Origin: Oreocharis arfaki
Taxonomy: Eukaryota > Chordata > Aves > Passeriformes > Paramythiidae
NCBI GenBank assembly: GCA_013398015.1
Contig: VZRR01002303.1
Span: 310,001 to 374,000 of the forward strand
Length of the DNA stretch: 64,000 bases
Direction: 5' to 3'
Positions 45,673-59,984 of the stretch are shown piece after piece (positions within the stretch are counted from its first letter, which is position 1; each line of letters starts with the position of its first letter). The notes under the pieces are model-generated. The model worked only from the letters and a program-made list of their open reading frames with translations, was not told the origin of the DNA and did not search any database. Both the position numbers and the translations under genes were made by a program.

Positions 45673-47074
45673 GTCTGATGCTAGCCTCATTGGTTTCTAT
45701 GAAAGCCGTAGGTAATTTGGAGAGGAGAGCAACTGAAAGGTCTATAAATAAGATAAAATAAAATTCGTGAAGGAAGCATTGATTTTAGTCAGGACTGATA
45801 ATATTTCTTGTCAATACTGACATATCAGTTTCATTTTCCATTATTTCTAAATGTTTTAGTTAAGCTAAAAAAGTATAGCCTCTCAAACAGAATTTGAGAG
45901 TTCTTATTTATTGGACTATAACCAAGTTCCAGTGGCTATGTAACTCCAGGGTAAGTTACAAAATGTTATGTTATATAAATATATACAAGAGGTGTCTTGT
46001 GTGTTTCAGCCTCCTACACTACATAACCAAGAACACAAACATCACAGCTGGTAGAGGATGTGAACCAGAGATGTCCCCTTGTAGAGAAACACTCACCTCT
46101 CCTCAGCTGTCTGTTCCTTTGCCTGTGCTTAGGACACTACAGCTTTGTTTATGTACTTTTAAAGACACAAAAATGGCCCCTATGCATGAAAGATGTAGTG
46201 CCTAAGATAATTAAGGCTGTGGCAATTTTCGGACTTCTCTTGCATTGAAAGTTAGCAAGTCAATAAGATTTTGGAAGGCCAAAGGGCTGGAGATGATGTC
46301 AAGCCCATTGTTAACATAGTGTTTCTTTTTTTTTCTGGTCTCATTCATTCATAATTACTATGGAATGGACCAAAGTACCTGAAAAGAATTGCATTCTCAC
46401 TGCCAAATACTACAGCAGTGGTAGCAAAAAAAAAAAAAAGATAAAAACAATTAGATAGTATGGAAATAGGAAATGTTGGTCTAAAAATTTTTCTTTCATA
46501 TTACAAGCTTGATCCTTGATACATTAGTGTACCAGTACCACAGGGACTATATTTTTATCCATGTCCTTAATCCTTTCTAGCAATTCCACATAGTATCTGT
46601 AATAGAACAGTCAATCAAAAAGATCCAGAGAAAAAACACTGTCTTAAAGTGCAAGATGGCCTAAACGTACTTTCAACAAGTGCTAATTCTCAGATCAAAC
46701 AGCAACCACAAAGCTGCTGGAACTGGCAACAGAGTTCACCAGGAAGCCAGTTGGCATCGTTAAAAATACCTTAGCTATAGTCTCATTGCTAGGTCCTGAG
46801 GAAAACAGAGGAATTGCATCTTCTCGGATCAAGGGGCACTAATGTATCTTCATGTGTAAGCAGTCTCAAAATCTTTTCCTTACAGTCAGCAAAATCAACT
46901 GTGTGACAAAACCAGTTGAGAGCATTTGATCCCAGAGGAATTGCACAGGATTCTCACCAGAATGAATATGTGCAAAGAAACATACAGTCCTGATGCATTT
47001 TTTCTACTTTTCAATTTTCTTATATATTCCTGAAATTAAAGACCTTGTGATTAAATAGACATAATGTCTGTGGA
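45673..47074. other. Non-coding stretch
   Basis: A14 at 46426-46439. The 103-aa and 62-aa frames at 45894-46248 are unrecognised. Confidence 0.5.
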
Positions 47075-47172
47075 TATGGATGCATAAATGCATATCTATT
47101 ATGTGTATGTAAGTATACATATATATATATGCATAAGCACATCCATACCCCTACACATATATATAATTTATA
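47075..47172. repeat. Degenerate TA/CA microsatellite
   Basis: Interrupted (TA)n and (TG/CA)n units, including tacatatatatatatgcat at about 47116-47134 and acacatatatataat at about 47153-47167. Confidence 0.65.
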
Positions 47173-47554
47173 TTTATGCTTAACTACATATGTTGCTTCT
47201 TTCTGTTATCCACATACCAATCCTGTATGCAACAAGACTCCCAGAAAGACACTACAGAAATAATTCTCTAAGAAAAAATATCCAGTATGCATATCCAGGA
47301 CTAATTTCTTCCCTTTTTTCCTGAGAGTAGGAGCTCTGTGATTTTGTAAATGATGTGGAGCTTTTTCTCTTATTTACCCCTGTTGCTAATGTTATTTCAA
47401 GGATAAAGAGAGTGCACTTTTATTCATATTTATGCAATGTTGTTGAAGGTGATGGTTTACTTTAACATAAAGGACAATTGAAAACTTTTTATGAGTACAA
47501 TCCCTTTCAAAATAGAATGCACTTATAATTACAACTTTTATATCCAAACACAGT
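47173..47554. other. Non-coding stretch
   Basis: Nothing recognised. Confidence 0.5.
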
Positions 47555-47720
47555 CAACTGACAATTCAGAAGCAATTAGTAATAAAAGCTGATTATCATA
47601 CGGCTTGAATCATGTCTCTGTGTGTTTTAAATCTCCTGCTTCCTTCAGTAAGATCAGTCTTTGAGGCTAATCTCTCCCACATGAGTAATGCTATAAAATT
47701 GCCTTCACTATGGAGCAAAA
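47555..47720. promoter_or_regulatory. Candidate conserved non-coding element (weak)
   Basis: agcaattagtaataaaagct near 47571, gattatcatacgg near 47591 and gaggctaatctctccc near 47661. A short homeodomain-rich patch, weaker than the others. Confidence 0.3.
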
Positions 47721-50700
47721 GAGAAATTGTTTAAGTTAAGGTAGAGACTATATAAATCATAAACCACTCTCTCAGATAAAGGCCATTAGGTAGGTCTGTG
47801 TACAAATTTGACACTTTGTTTCCTTGCCTTTGACAGCCGTTTAGAAAGGCTTAAATATACAAGATCTGACTAAAGCTTTCAAAAATTCATCACGGAATAT
47901 TTGTTAACCTTGTTCTCTGTGATAGCTGTAGAACAAAGATAATACTCTTCAAATGGAGATAAATTACAGTCTTTCAAAAGATTATCACCACTCTTAATCG
48001 AGTTTGCTCCTACAGCTGAACGGTCAGTGACCTTGTTACTCGCACAATAAACATACCTGCTGCTTTATGCTTACAGGGAGCAGCTTACTCCAACCAGGCT
48101 GCCGAGAACAGCTCCACAGGTTTGTCACTTCTGCAGATAAGGTAGGAAATTCAGCTGGTTGAAGGACTTTTAAGTAATCCTTCAATTACTTAAATACCAT
48201 GATCCATGAGACTTAGTTAAGTTTCTAGTGGAGCTTGTGCATACAGATCAACTGTTCTGCAGACATGCTGAATGCTCAGCAGATGTAAATCAGCATGGCA
48301 CTGGAGATCTCCAGGGTGCCATACCACACCTACTCCCACTTCAGCTGGGAGGCTGCCCAGGCAGCTGGCTGCCCTTTCCTTCAGCAAGAAAGGAGCTCTG
48401 AACAGACAGTGAGGGATTTTACACACGTAGCTATGTGCCTTTTCAATGACCTCTTTTTGGTTTTGTTTTATTTCAGCTAAGAGTACTCCTACACCTCCTT
48501 ATTTGACACAAACATTTCAGCACCCATTTTTCATATTATAACACATTGGCTTGACAGGAACTGCACTGCTGGGAGTCGGCACTCAAGCCAGTTATGCCCC
48601 GGCTCTCTTTGTTTGCAGAGATGTTGGGGTGGAGATTAGATTTTCCTTATCTCCTAATGTCATTAAATCCTGCACTGTATGAGTTTAGGACTGTCCATAC
48701 CAGCCCATATTCAGCAGAATCGAATTAAATATCGCAGGTTTAATACGCAGTTTTTGCAGAGAGAGCACTTTTCTTTTTTTTTTCCCCCTATTAGCAACAT
48801 GACCTTTATTGGAATCAGCACCTCTTGATGTTGCACAATGGCACAGCATGGTAAAGAATGAAGCTGGGGTGAAGGAACAGCTCTGTCCTCTCTGAAACAG
48901 CCTGTGCACTGGTGGGCAGAGCTGTCGAAGCACAGTTCGGTCAGTCCTGACATGAAAGTTGAGCCAAGGCCACTGTAAGATAAAGCATTTGGCATTACAG
49001 CCACTACATGCATTGGAGCTAAGAGACTCTCTGCTTTCTTCTCTTCTTTTTGGTTTAATAGCTGTTGGATTTACTGAATGTTTTTTTCATATGTTTGGAA
49101 GGGAAAAAAAGGCCCATTGTGAATGCTGCTGAGCACTTCAACGTCTCAGTGACAGTGGAGGTCACCCAGCACCACACAGAATCATGCCATTTGCAAAGGC
49201 ATCCTCAAAGACTGAAGAAAAACCCCAAAACACAACCCCCCCTCCAAAAACAAATATTCTTTTTGAACATTTCTTAAAATTGCAGCCAAGAAAATAATAA
49301 TATTTTGCTTTCACCTTAGAATGTGAAAAATGTTTCAAGGACAATAACAATAATAAAAATAAACTATTGTCACACAGCCTGATGATGAACATTTATAAAA
49401 AACTGAAATCAGGTTTTTGCTGTTTGACACTTCTGTGCTCTCTTTCATATCTAATTGGCCTCCCCCTTCTCATGATTTCTTCTGTTTTTGTGATTATTAA
49501 ACTGTCCCTGCAACTTTTCCTTATGCACTTCTACAGCAGGCTTTGGATAAAGGAAATAAAAAATCCTTTGAGGCCTTTCACTCATTTACTCACCCTGCTG
49601 CTGCATGAGTTGATTATCCCAGGAAATGGTTAATAGTGCTAAGTGTTTTTATACACTACAGCAAACCCCGGGATTTGACTGTTGCTTTTGTAAGTGAGCT
49701 CATGTGATTTTGTTTTTTTAGGGGAGAGGAAAGAGTCTGTTTTAATCATATGGCTATGAACTGAGCTTCATTTTCTAAGAAAACAGCACATGAGACTTCC
49801 TTCACAAAAACAACAGTAAAACCTTAGATCCACAGGGTGGGTTTTTTGTGGGTTTGACACAAAATTATTTTGCATAACCTCAAAATTATGCTTACAAGGC
49901 ACAAATATGACAAAGCTAAGCAAATTCCAGTATTTATCTTTTTTTAGCTGTGCCTTTGAGTCAGCTAGGTTCTGCTTTATGATAGTTGGGAATAATCTCT
50001 GGATCCTCCTTGCCTTGCTTGTTCTGTAAAACAGCCCAGGGCGCTTGGCAGGACTGCTGTACTTACAGAGGTCACCATTACTTGACTTGTTTTGGTTTGT
50101 AATTACAAGCAAGGCCCACTGAGCTCTCTGGATCTGGGGCTTCGACTGGATTGCATGGCACACATGCAGGCACAACAGCTTCATGCCATCAAGGTACACA
50201 AGTCCATGGCATCAGTCACAGGCCCACTGTTCAGCTGCCTTTGCGAGCTCACAGCCCCATTCCCAATTCAGGGGTAAAAATCATTCACCTGCAACACTCT
50301 GTCTCAGGAACCTCAGTAGAGTCAAGCAGTCCATCCACAGCTAGCCTTTGCTGATCCTTTCAGGCCAGTGACAAACCTCTGACGTGCTACTTGAGGACTA
50401 CAAAGCTGTCTTAACACAGGGCTTCTGAGGGCATCTTTGTTATAGATTTCAGCTAGCAGATTTAGCCTGGTGAGGCAGGTTAACAGGTAAGTCGGCAAAT
50501 GGGAACTTGCAGACCCTAGCTAGGCTTGCAAACACAAATTCTGCAGGTATCTGCAGGCTCATACATACTTTAGATATGCATCCAAATCAGCTACGCTGAC
50601 CATTCTTTTAAATTTTCTCACAAAGGTCTTGAGAAATTAGGTCAATTAATTTTACAGAGTAAAAAAGCTGAGCGTTTCCAATTTTCAGCTGAAACCTTCA

Positions 50701-53159
50701 GTCTGAAGAGAGACTTCACATTAACAAGGAGCTGCTAGAGAAGAAAGCTTTGTTTTCTTCACAGAGGTAACTCTGAAAGCTTCATCAGAGTACATGTGGG
50801 CACTACGATAGACACTAGTGGATAAACTAGCTGAAGGAGCCAAAAGAAATTGTAAAATCTTGTGTAGTGGTGGCTTTTATTATGCTGCACATCTATTGCT
50901 TGTGACACCTGAGTTTCTGCAGGTTTCCAACCAGTACATTCTCTTAATCAGCAACCATAATAGTACTACTTGTTTGCACTTCTATATAAGAAATTGAAAT
51001 GGAGACTAGAATTGTCTTTGATCTCCTTTACTGTTTTCCAGTAATTTATTCTCCCATTGTTATTCTGTATGAAAGGCTTGCTACTTTGCTACAGCAAAGT
51101 ATTTTGGGGCAGGTCATATGTACGGAGGGTAGAACTCAGTGCTTTGCTGTCACCTGTAATCCCAAGGGAGCAGGTCACGGCCCAGGCTTCAAGCTCCTGC
51201 CACTTTCTGGACAAGAACTTCCGTCATAAAATAGAGGCTGAGCACTCTGATTGTTTTAAAGAGTCACAAATACATTGCACATGCAAGCACATATGTTCTC
51301 TAAAAAAAGACTGAGCATGTGAATCTGATATTTGCAGGTGGGGAGTTACGCAATTGTCAGGAGACTACTGCATGCAGCAAGACTGATCCACTCTCAGCTA
51401 TGGCAACTCACAACAGGTTAGACAAGCTACCACACACAAGGTTTTTCTGCATGATTGCATATTTGACCTTTCAAATTCTAGCCTGAAATGTCAGTGATAA
51501 ATATTTTTGTTTGTTATACAACTCTAGCGGTGTAATTGTTTTTACCAGTATTCTTTGTTTTTATTATTATATGTGGTTAACCCCAGGATTCTAGAGGAAC
51601 CCTTGCTTGTTGTATTGCACATGTAATTTTGCTTATTGTGCACATTTTTCCTTTTGCATGACTCAAAAATAAGGCACAGTGAGCCTGTGGCGAGTAGCCG
51701 CAGTTAAGAAAGAGCCTATGGCTCCACAGAATTGTTTGTTCAAAAGACAGCCAGGACAAAATTGGTTTGCAGAGCTTTTTCTTTGACATGAAAGCATTCT
51801 TTCACAGGACCATTCTGGAAACCTGGACTGTAATCTGTCTCATGGAGAATGCTTGTTTGCTTGTTTGTTGGTTTTGCTTCCTTCTTTACTGCTGCCTTCA
51901 TCTGTTCATCTCTTTCCTTACTCTGTGTCTTCTGCTACCTGTGCAGGAAACATTGCCCCTTCCTGTTGGGAGAAGGGGAGAAAAACCCCTTTCCTTCACT
52001 GAACTTTTCATACCAGGACCACGCTAGCTTTTGTGTAGCATTCAAGTGGTTAAATTAAAATGAGCTGGAACTTGAGAGAAGTTATGTAGAAATGTTAAAA
52101 GATCACCCCTAGAACTTGGATAACATTTGTTACAATTGTCTATTGTCACAACCTATTTTAGGCCTTTCCCAGTCCTTCCGAAAGTGTGCGAAGCAATATA
52201 AAATTCCCTCACTACATTTGTGGCAAAATTTGAATATCGTTCATGGGTTTATTCTTGAACAGTACCAAAAAAATAAAATTACCATATCATGATGCTCAAA
52301 TACAGATTCTCATCTGCTAGTAACATATTCAGCTAGACACAATTTTACATGAAGACACACCCTCAACATTCCCTGAATCCTTGCAAATGCAAATGACAAA
52401 CCGTTTACCAAACTAGCCAATAAAATGACAGAAACCTCAACTTATATCTATAATACAAGAATTTCTGTATGATTTTCAGCATGGACAATTCATAGCAAAT
52501 GCATAAATTGCATTTGGGATATCCTGATTGGTCATATCACATAAAACCTCCATATTCTGAACACTGTGATTCACCCAGTAAGTTTTTCTTAGGAAGATAT
52601 TAACATTAGGGCTTCCTTTCTTCCACCAGTGTCAGCAGAGTTCACCCCTACCTGCATTTGCCCTTATGCAGCTATTTTAAACATTGCAGAAGAGAACACG
52701 ATTCTAATACGAGAAAGAAGTTGTCTCCTACTTCTGTGTTACTGCAGTACCGTATTGTTTTAACACGCTCCCTAAACAAGATATATATTTTCATAACTAT
52801 GACTACCACTCTAAGATCAACAGGTCAAGCATTTTATCAACAAAGTGACGATGGAATATCAGTAGAATCTAATCCCCCAAGGTGGCAGAGTTTAAGGGCA
52901 GTATTCTTTATATATCGTGCTGTATTTCTACCAAAGGTGCCTAATCTGGAATGCTGGACTTCAGTTGGTAAGTCAACCTGTTTAAGTACCTGCTTTGTCA
53001 GGCAGAATCTAATTTTTCTTGTTAATTTGGTAAGAAATGCAGAGAAAACAGCCTTCTAAAACTAAGTGCTTTAATTCACCTTTTTTTTCCAAATTTTATC
53101 ATGACACCTCTTCCCCAGATTACTTAGGGCCAGATTTTCCTATCAGCTCTAGCCACTGC
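47721..53159. other. Non-coding stretch, no gene seen
   Basis: About 5.4 kb. Frames such as 143 aa at 49768-50199 (-) and 133 aa at 52658-53059 (+) are unrecognised. TTGTAATTACAA (50097-50108) is a 12-bp palindrome. 'gggccagattttcc' at about 53127 resembles the 'gggccagattctg' phrase of some ancient reptile/bird LINE tails, but it is too short to call. Confidence 0.5.
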
Positions 53160-53360
53160 AGATAGCTTTAAATTGGCTGGGGTCCTAGAGAAGGGTCCTT
53201 GAGTGGGGTGCATGGTGTGCCTTTGGAGGGCTTGGTGGGAGCTAGGCACACCCCGAAAGGGTGCAGCACAGCTGGCACACAGAGCACTGGAGTTGCCATC
53301 CTAGCTGGACAACTGGCACTGCAGCCTTGCTCCGAATCTCCAGACTGGAACACCCTCCTG
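53160..53360. other. GC-richer block of unknown origin
   Basis: About 200 bases clearly richer in G and C than both flanks, with fairly abrupt edges and several GGG/GGGG runs (ggctggggtcc, gagtggggtgc, ggtgggagc). A 61-aa minus frame covers it but is not recognised. It may be a fragment of an unrecognised repeat, a retroposed exon, or local drift. Confidence 0.35.
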
Positions 53361-54735
53361 TGGGAGGCTATCTGAAGGTTTTACTTTGAGGATCATTTCT
53401 CTCTCCTTTACAAAGGAAGTATAAAACTTGCACAGAAAGTAATCTCATCAGGTGTCTCTCCAGCCAGAGGGAAATTGAACCATCACCTCCCTCTTCTTTT
53501 TCACCACCCAAATAACCAATTGATAGGGCATTAATAGTCTCTGGCACTCATAAGCCTTCTTGCAGCAGCTATTTTATTCAAAAGAAAAGAATTTAAGATT
53601 ATTAGGACCACAAAGCAGTAAGAGATTGTCTAGAATTTTTTCTGATTCTTGCTTCAGGTGCTGTGCATACAGACATGGAAAGGGCCAAGGACAGACACGA
53701 TGCATCTTATTAAACTGACAATTTTTTTATATTAGTCCACAAAGGCAGAGTTTGAAGACTACGGGAATACGTAAGTGCATGAAATACTAATGTTAAAAAG
53801 GAGAAATATAAACAGGCAAAGCTAACTGCAAATTGATGAGAGAACCAGGGAGAATCAGAAGACATTTAGTCAGAAAGAAAGGAGGACAAAGAAAATGTAG
53901 AAAACTGAAAAGAATACAGAAAAGCAAAGCTATAGAGGCCAAAAGCTGTAAGCAGCAAGAAAGGAGCTAAAGAGAACAAGAGAGCAATTAAAACATTAAT
54001 GAAAAATTATCAGGCTACTAGTGATTTCACTGTTAAAAGCATGACTGGCTTTGTCTCATAAAATGAGGCTTACATCCACTTATTAAGCAGAACAGCAAAG
54101 GTGGATCATAATGAAAATTACACAACCTACTCTGTGGATAATGATTCTGTTTTTTCAAAAGTTACAAGAAAATTGTTGAGGGAAATTGGACAAAAACCTT
54201 TTCACTCAGTGATTGCTAAAACTCACCTGTAGAAATTATCCTGAAGTTCCTTTTCTTGTCTTTTTGGCTCTTATATGCAGACAGGGGAGAAAAATTACCA
54301 TTCCAGGTCCTTAGACTGAATAGCATCCATCACAGACAAGTCTGTCTTTGGTGCCATTGAATCCAGGAGGTGAGGAAACCATGCCACAGGCTTGAGTTTC
54401 TAAATGAGCAGACAAAGCTTCATTGCACATTATTTGGTGTATTTTTAATTCTACTTTTCCTCATGAGCAAAGCACAGAAAACTTGAAGGTGGCAGATACA
54501 CTCAGCCATTAATTGCTGTTTCAATTTCTTCTTGTTCACGATGTTCCAATAATAGTCTTGTAAACAGCAATATGGAACAAAAATTCAATTCTGGACATTT
54601 TATTGGGAAAAAAATGGAGCAAATCAACACAACAAAGTCTACTGTAGTATTTTAAATCTTGACAAATGCTTTGAAGAACCACTAAGACTTTCTCCAGACG
54701 AGGTCTCCAGCATAGATTTGTTTTCCAAAAAGAAA
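53361..54735. other. Non-coding stretch
   Basis: 53500-53580 (accaattgatagggcattaa) has a mild element-like look. 53770-53990 is A/G-rich. No gene seen. Confidence 0.45.
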
Positions 54736-54739
54736 AATC

Positions 54740-54920
54740 CCCCAAATTGTGTTTACTATTTTAATTATTGTTAATTATTTACATTTAAATTAAAATATGT
54801 AAGCTAATAATGAAAATACTTAACTAATAAATAACAAATTAAATACGGTTATATCAAAATGTGATCTACAAATAAACAGTAAAATAAAATGTATTAGCAT
54901 TTATATCAATTTTACCTCTG
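54740..54920. other. Very AT-rich block (possible matrix attachment region)
   Basis: About 180 bases almost all A/T, with repeated TTAATTATT/AATTAAA motifs (tttaattattgttaattatt, tttaaattaaaatatg). It is a candidate base-unpairing region on composition only. Confidence 0.4.
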
Positions 54921-57900
54921 TGTTATTCATTTGTTGGCTTAGGGATAAGATGAACGTCCATTGAGTCTGAGAAAACCTCCCCCTCACGTTCTGGAAAGCT
55001 CAGGATTCAATGCCCAGCAGGCTACTCTTGCCTGACATCCAAGTCACACTTTTGAGGAGCCATGCTGAGAGACACCTCTGGCCTTCACACATAAAAAGTG
55101 AATTATATTATTCCTGGATTTTATGAAGTCTTCAGAGGAATTTCATTTGTGACTAAAGAATGCTGACTGAGAGAAACCAGGACAAAGAAGAAGCTGCAGA
55201 AGTTTCAGCAACCATATAAGGAGTCACTGAAAAGACTTTAGCATCCTTGCTCACCCCCTCTGAAGGATTTACATGTCTACATTTATTGGAAAAAGAAATA
55301 ATAGTGCTTGTTCTCATGCAAATATGGGGTTCATCTGGACACTCTGCTCTTTCATAGCTTTTTCCTTTTCCCCAAGACTTTGCTGATTCACTGCTTTTCT
55401 TTCTAAGAAATTAACATATTCTGTCTCAACTGCACTTCGTGGTGTAAGAACTGGGCTGTCACTTATTTCTGTGGACTTCCTAGTATCCATAATAGCTCCT
55501 GCAGAATTCACAACAATCCTTTATTCTACAATTTGGGGAAAACAACAATATATGGAAATTTATTTTTGAAAGGTCATAACTGTCTATTAAGCTGGACAAC
55601 ACCACCTGAGAAAATTAATCACAACTTTCCTTGATACACTACTCGTGAATTAATTTACTTAAAATGTATATTGCTTTTCATCAAACAGCCTTTAATTAAT
55701 AGAAATCTTACAAAGTATGCTGGGACACAATATGCAGATGCTCCTTATATACATTTTGTTCTAGGTTTACAGGGCACTTTTCCTCAGCAGCTCTCCAGGT
55801 TCTTCTTCCTGAAGGTAACCACTGCTTCTTTTACAGCAATGAATCTGAAGGCAATTTTCTCATCTAAATATTGGAGATGTCTTTCAAACAGAAATGCCCA
55901 GCTTTTGTTTGCTTGTTTTTAAATTATTATTATTATGATGTAATTTCCTGCTTGTGTGAAAGTACAAACAAGCAGCCAAGGACAGACAGAGGGAAGAACT
56001 TCTCAGCTTGTTTCACCATCAAACATGCAATGTAATTACAAGCTGTAGTACATGCAAGCTACTCTGTCTTTTAACTTCAGTGAGGCAAACATGAGATGAC
56101 ATCAAGTCGTGACTTGAAGCACTGAATTAAATGTTGTGACAGCAGAAGCTGGACCATTTTCTATTTTAGTCTGTACGGTAAATGTGGTACTTTGTCTGCA
56201 GACAGTATGCAGGTGAAATGGCAGAGCAGGATCAGTGTGAGCATATGTTGTTTATTATAGTGCTTCCAGATGTGTGTTCTCAGAAGCTGCATTTTCTTCC
56301 ATGTGCTCAGAGGTCAGGAATCTCTTCGAACGACAGCAGCGCAAACCAGCGCTAGCAACTGGCACTGTTAAAGTAAGTCTTGATGGAATTTGTGGAGACT
56401 GAGATACTGTTGGAAAGACATCACTGGAGATTTAGGGATTGCCCACACGGAGATGTGTTGGAGTCATCCTCAAGGAGATTCCACATCCTAGTTTTCTGTA
56501 GGTTGTCATAGTCAGGTAACAACCAGTCTGAAAGTAAATAAGTTTGGTTTCAAGAGAAGCTTCTGTCAATCAAAGACTTGACTTTGCAGAAGTTTAGCCT
56601 ACTAGTTTCTTCCACGTCCCATACTATACATTCATTACTCTTTAGGGCATGCCACAAAGTCCTTCTTATCTTTTGTAGGTATTTAGCAAGTCTGCAAGTT
56701 TGTAAGAGAATGAGTTGAAGATTACAGGAGACTTTGCTGATTTTTTATTATGTGCTATTGCCAGACCTCCTTCAGGAGTCTGTGAGAATCTGTTAACAGG
56801 AAAATTCATATTAGGCAATTTAATGAATGAGGGGTTTTACTGGGAAATACTACATTTTCTGATTAGGTATAAAATTTTAGAGGATTCCAAGAAGTCTGGA
56901 GAGTTACCAGGAAATAAAATAAAATGGAATTAAATAAATAATTCCAATCAGTAAGAAATGAAGGTACAAAATGAGGTCAAGTCTGGATTGAAATGTTTAA
57001 CATTGTTTGAAGAGCTCCATCAGTAACTCTTCCCTTGACAGGCTTATTCTTATAGCAAATACTTTTTGAAATATTTCTTTCCATGTGGTATTGCCATATG
57101 TTTTATATTGCTTAGTTTTCCATAAACAGAGCACATACACACATCTTACAGACTATTGATCTTTTTCCTGTTCTGAACAACGTCGATGAGAGTTTTTTCC
57201 CTGACTTTTATGGGGAAATTTTTGGGTAGCTTTTTTCGGTTTGCTGTTTTTTGCTTTTTTTTTTTTAAAGACTGAACTCTATCATGTGCTCTTGGAGATG
57301 TTGGTACTTTTCTAAGCTATTCCTTACAGTGACTATGTAGAGTCTTATAGACTTTCTTATCTGGAAGAAGAACATCTGTCAGTCAGCTATCCCAAACGCT
57401 CATTTCAGTAAATGAACTCTACCTGGCGCTCTGCTACAGTCAATAAGCGAGGCCAGCTGGGACACCTCACCTTTCTGTGGCTAGTCCACATAAAGGCCTT
57501 GCTCATCATCTCTTCATGCGCTGAGACCACCAGTATGAGTGCTTCCCCTTTTACTACGAGACATATAAAGCAGGATGCACTTTTCTGAAAACTGCATCTT
57601 GTAAGGCCTGCAGTTAAGCCAGCTGAATCACAGTCATGAATGTAGCTCTGAGCAGTTCTAATGTTGTTGTCAGATACACTTAGCCAATTAACAGTTGGAT
57701 TTTGTTTGCTATAATGTCAGCTTCCCTTAAATAGAGAAGAGTTAAGGGAAGAGATTACAGAAGTATGTCAGAAGGTTAAGGCCATACTATGAGGTCCATA
57801 TGCCACTCCTGCTGCTGGAGAGGTCTCTGCCCTCTTAGCTGCTGGCTGATCCTCTCCAGACTGGTGTCACCTTGCAGCCGGAGCCAGCACGAGTGCTTAT

Positions 57901-59984
57901 GTGCTTGTGCCGTGAGCTGGGATCAGGAAACTGATACAGCTGAAAGACAGCCCAGCATGAGCTGTCTCCTTGCGTTTCAGATGGATCAGTTCCCTCAGCT
58001 GCTTTTAGTCTCTGCTTCACAAATGCTGCTTCTGGCAGGCTGCTGGTCAGCACAGTGGAAGGAATAGGCAATGCGAGGCGTGCATGGGAATGGCTGTGAT
58101 TTTGGCAGCACTGCCAGTTTACAGGTGCATAATCCTGCAGCCTAAGATTCTCAATAAATGATGAGGCTTCATGACACAGGCGCTCCATGGATTCTTTTGT
58201 CTTATAAATTAGACATGACTGAAAAATTCTGTATACTACTGGCACAGAACTTATAAATAAACTAGGGATGGAAACATACAGGCAACGCAGACTTAGCAAT
58301 AATTTACCAGAGTTGCATTTTTCTCCTTTCTGTCTCTGTTCATAGCATTAAGTCATTCAGTTAAGCCCCCTCTTTATTAATCTCTTCTTAGTTCTACAGG
58401 ATGGCGTTTTCTTATGACCTGTTTTAATGACAGAAAAAATACAAAATAAAGATCATATATGTATTCAGGATCTCCTTTGTCAAGATTATCCCAGGTAATG
58501 CAGAGATGAGCAACCAATACATCTGCTCAACGGAGAAGATTTGCATCATGTATACTCCTACTAACTCAAAAAGTCATCATGGTAGGGAAATATCTGCAAA
58601 AAGGGAAAACTGACTCATGTTGTCATATTCTGAAAGGATTGTGTGCAATTAGTAGAGCAGTAATGAGAAAGTTAACGTTTATATTCCTGTATCTTTCTCC
58701 ACACAGACTATCTAGCTGATTATAATTGGAGGATTGTTACCATTGGAACATTTTTACAAATGCCTTATTTCCCACGACCTGTCCAGAAAAGACCAGTAAA
58801 GTTCATTTGTACTTAAGAACACGTTTTTCGCTTACAATACCATCCTAAACCCTCCTTTTAAGGCCATGTCTTTCACAGTGATACACCATGATGATACACA
58901 CCACAGAACTCCCACTTCATAATTATTCTTCTAGCAAATGGTAGCCACTGGAAAACAAACAAACACACCGACCAAACCAAACAAACAGAAAACAACACCA
59001 CCCACAGTTTCAAAAGCTTATGTGAACCGTTTGAATAGCATTTGTCTCTAGCAAATATCACTGCAATGAAAGAAAAAATGGTGCCAATTCATACAACTGA
59101 TTTTAACCACTGTTCCCAATGGGTCAAATGTTGACACGGCCAGGCAGATGTCAGAGCTGGTAGGACTACACCAGTGCAGTCCATTGGGATGTGAACAGCT
59201 TCCACCATCCAAACAAATCCCTATTTCATGTTGATTCAGCTGCTCTTGAATCTTCAGTTTGTTTTGCCTTGGTGAGGCCTAAGTTTTAGGACCTTGCCTA
59301 GAGCAATGCTCTGTTTATATGTGATTTTTAAGTGTAGGCTACTAATTGTATTGTACTTGAAGAGACCTGAACCCAAAAGATCTTGAACAGAATTTTATGT
59401 CTCTTTTCTTCTTGCCATGCAACGGTAACACAGTGGAAAAAAAAAAATCCTGTTACTTGTCATGGTTGATAAAATAAATATGTTTTTCAATCCGTTAGTG
59501 ATATAGTGCTTTCAACAGAGGAGTGAATAATACCAGGTGTTCTGTGGGATAAAGACATTGTGCTCACATTTCGTTTCATAGGAAACCGTGGAATAAAGCC
59601 ATGTTTGCACTCCATAGCTGGAAACAAAGAAGTGTATACTCTTGAAGTGGCTGCCTTCAGTGTGAAATGTGGAATGAGAGAGGCTTTGTTTACTGTGAGG
59701 AATGTCACTACCAAGTTTCTTAATCCTTTGTCAACACCGAGCTAATTCAGCTTTCATAAAGACAGGGTAGGGCAATGAGTAAATGGATCAGTTACATTCT
59801 TCTACTATCGCAATACATTAACATTAGAATTTACAGGGTGTTCTGCTGAAAGGGCTGTCTAAAATTTATGTTTCACAGGGATTTTTTTGGCTAAAACTTC
59901 GGCAGACTACACTTTAAGAATATAAGGAAGCAACACATGATGTCTGTGAAACAAACATGATGCATTTTGTAACGATCTCAGCTA
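54921..59984. other. Non-coding stretch, no gene seen
   Basis: About 5 kb. An (ATT)n run lies at 55922-55936. TGGAATTA/TAATTCCA (56925-56946) is an 8-bp inverted repeat. The stretch 57780-58080 is GC-richer and holds opposite-strand frames (92 aa + and 154 aa -), neither recognised. A CAAA-rich run lies at 58951-59001. 'ctacaccagtgcagtccatt' (about 59167-59186) resembles an ancient LINE/SINE phrase, but the match is short. Confidence 0.45.

Noticed and set aside
53125..53160. Ancient LINE phrase 'gggccagattttcc'
   Set aside because: The match is only about 14 bases and the following sequence does not continue it.
57835..58299. 154-aa minus frame with a 92-aa opposite frame
   Set aside because: A GC-richer patch explains openness on both strands. 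No recognised motif.
59110..59210. Ancient repeat phrase 'ctacaccagtgcagtccatt'
   Set aside because: It resembles a reptile/bird LINE-type phrase, but the match is short and the flanks do not support it.
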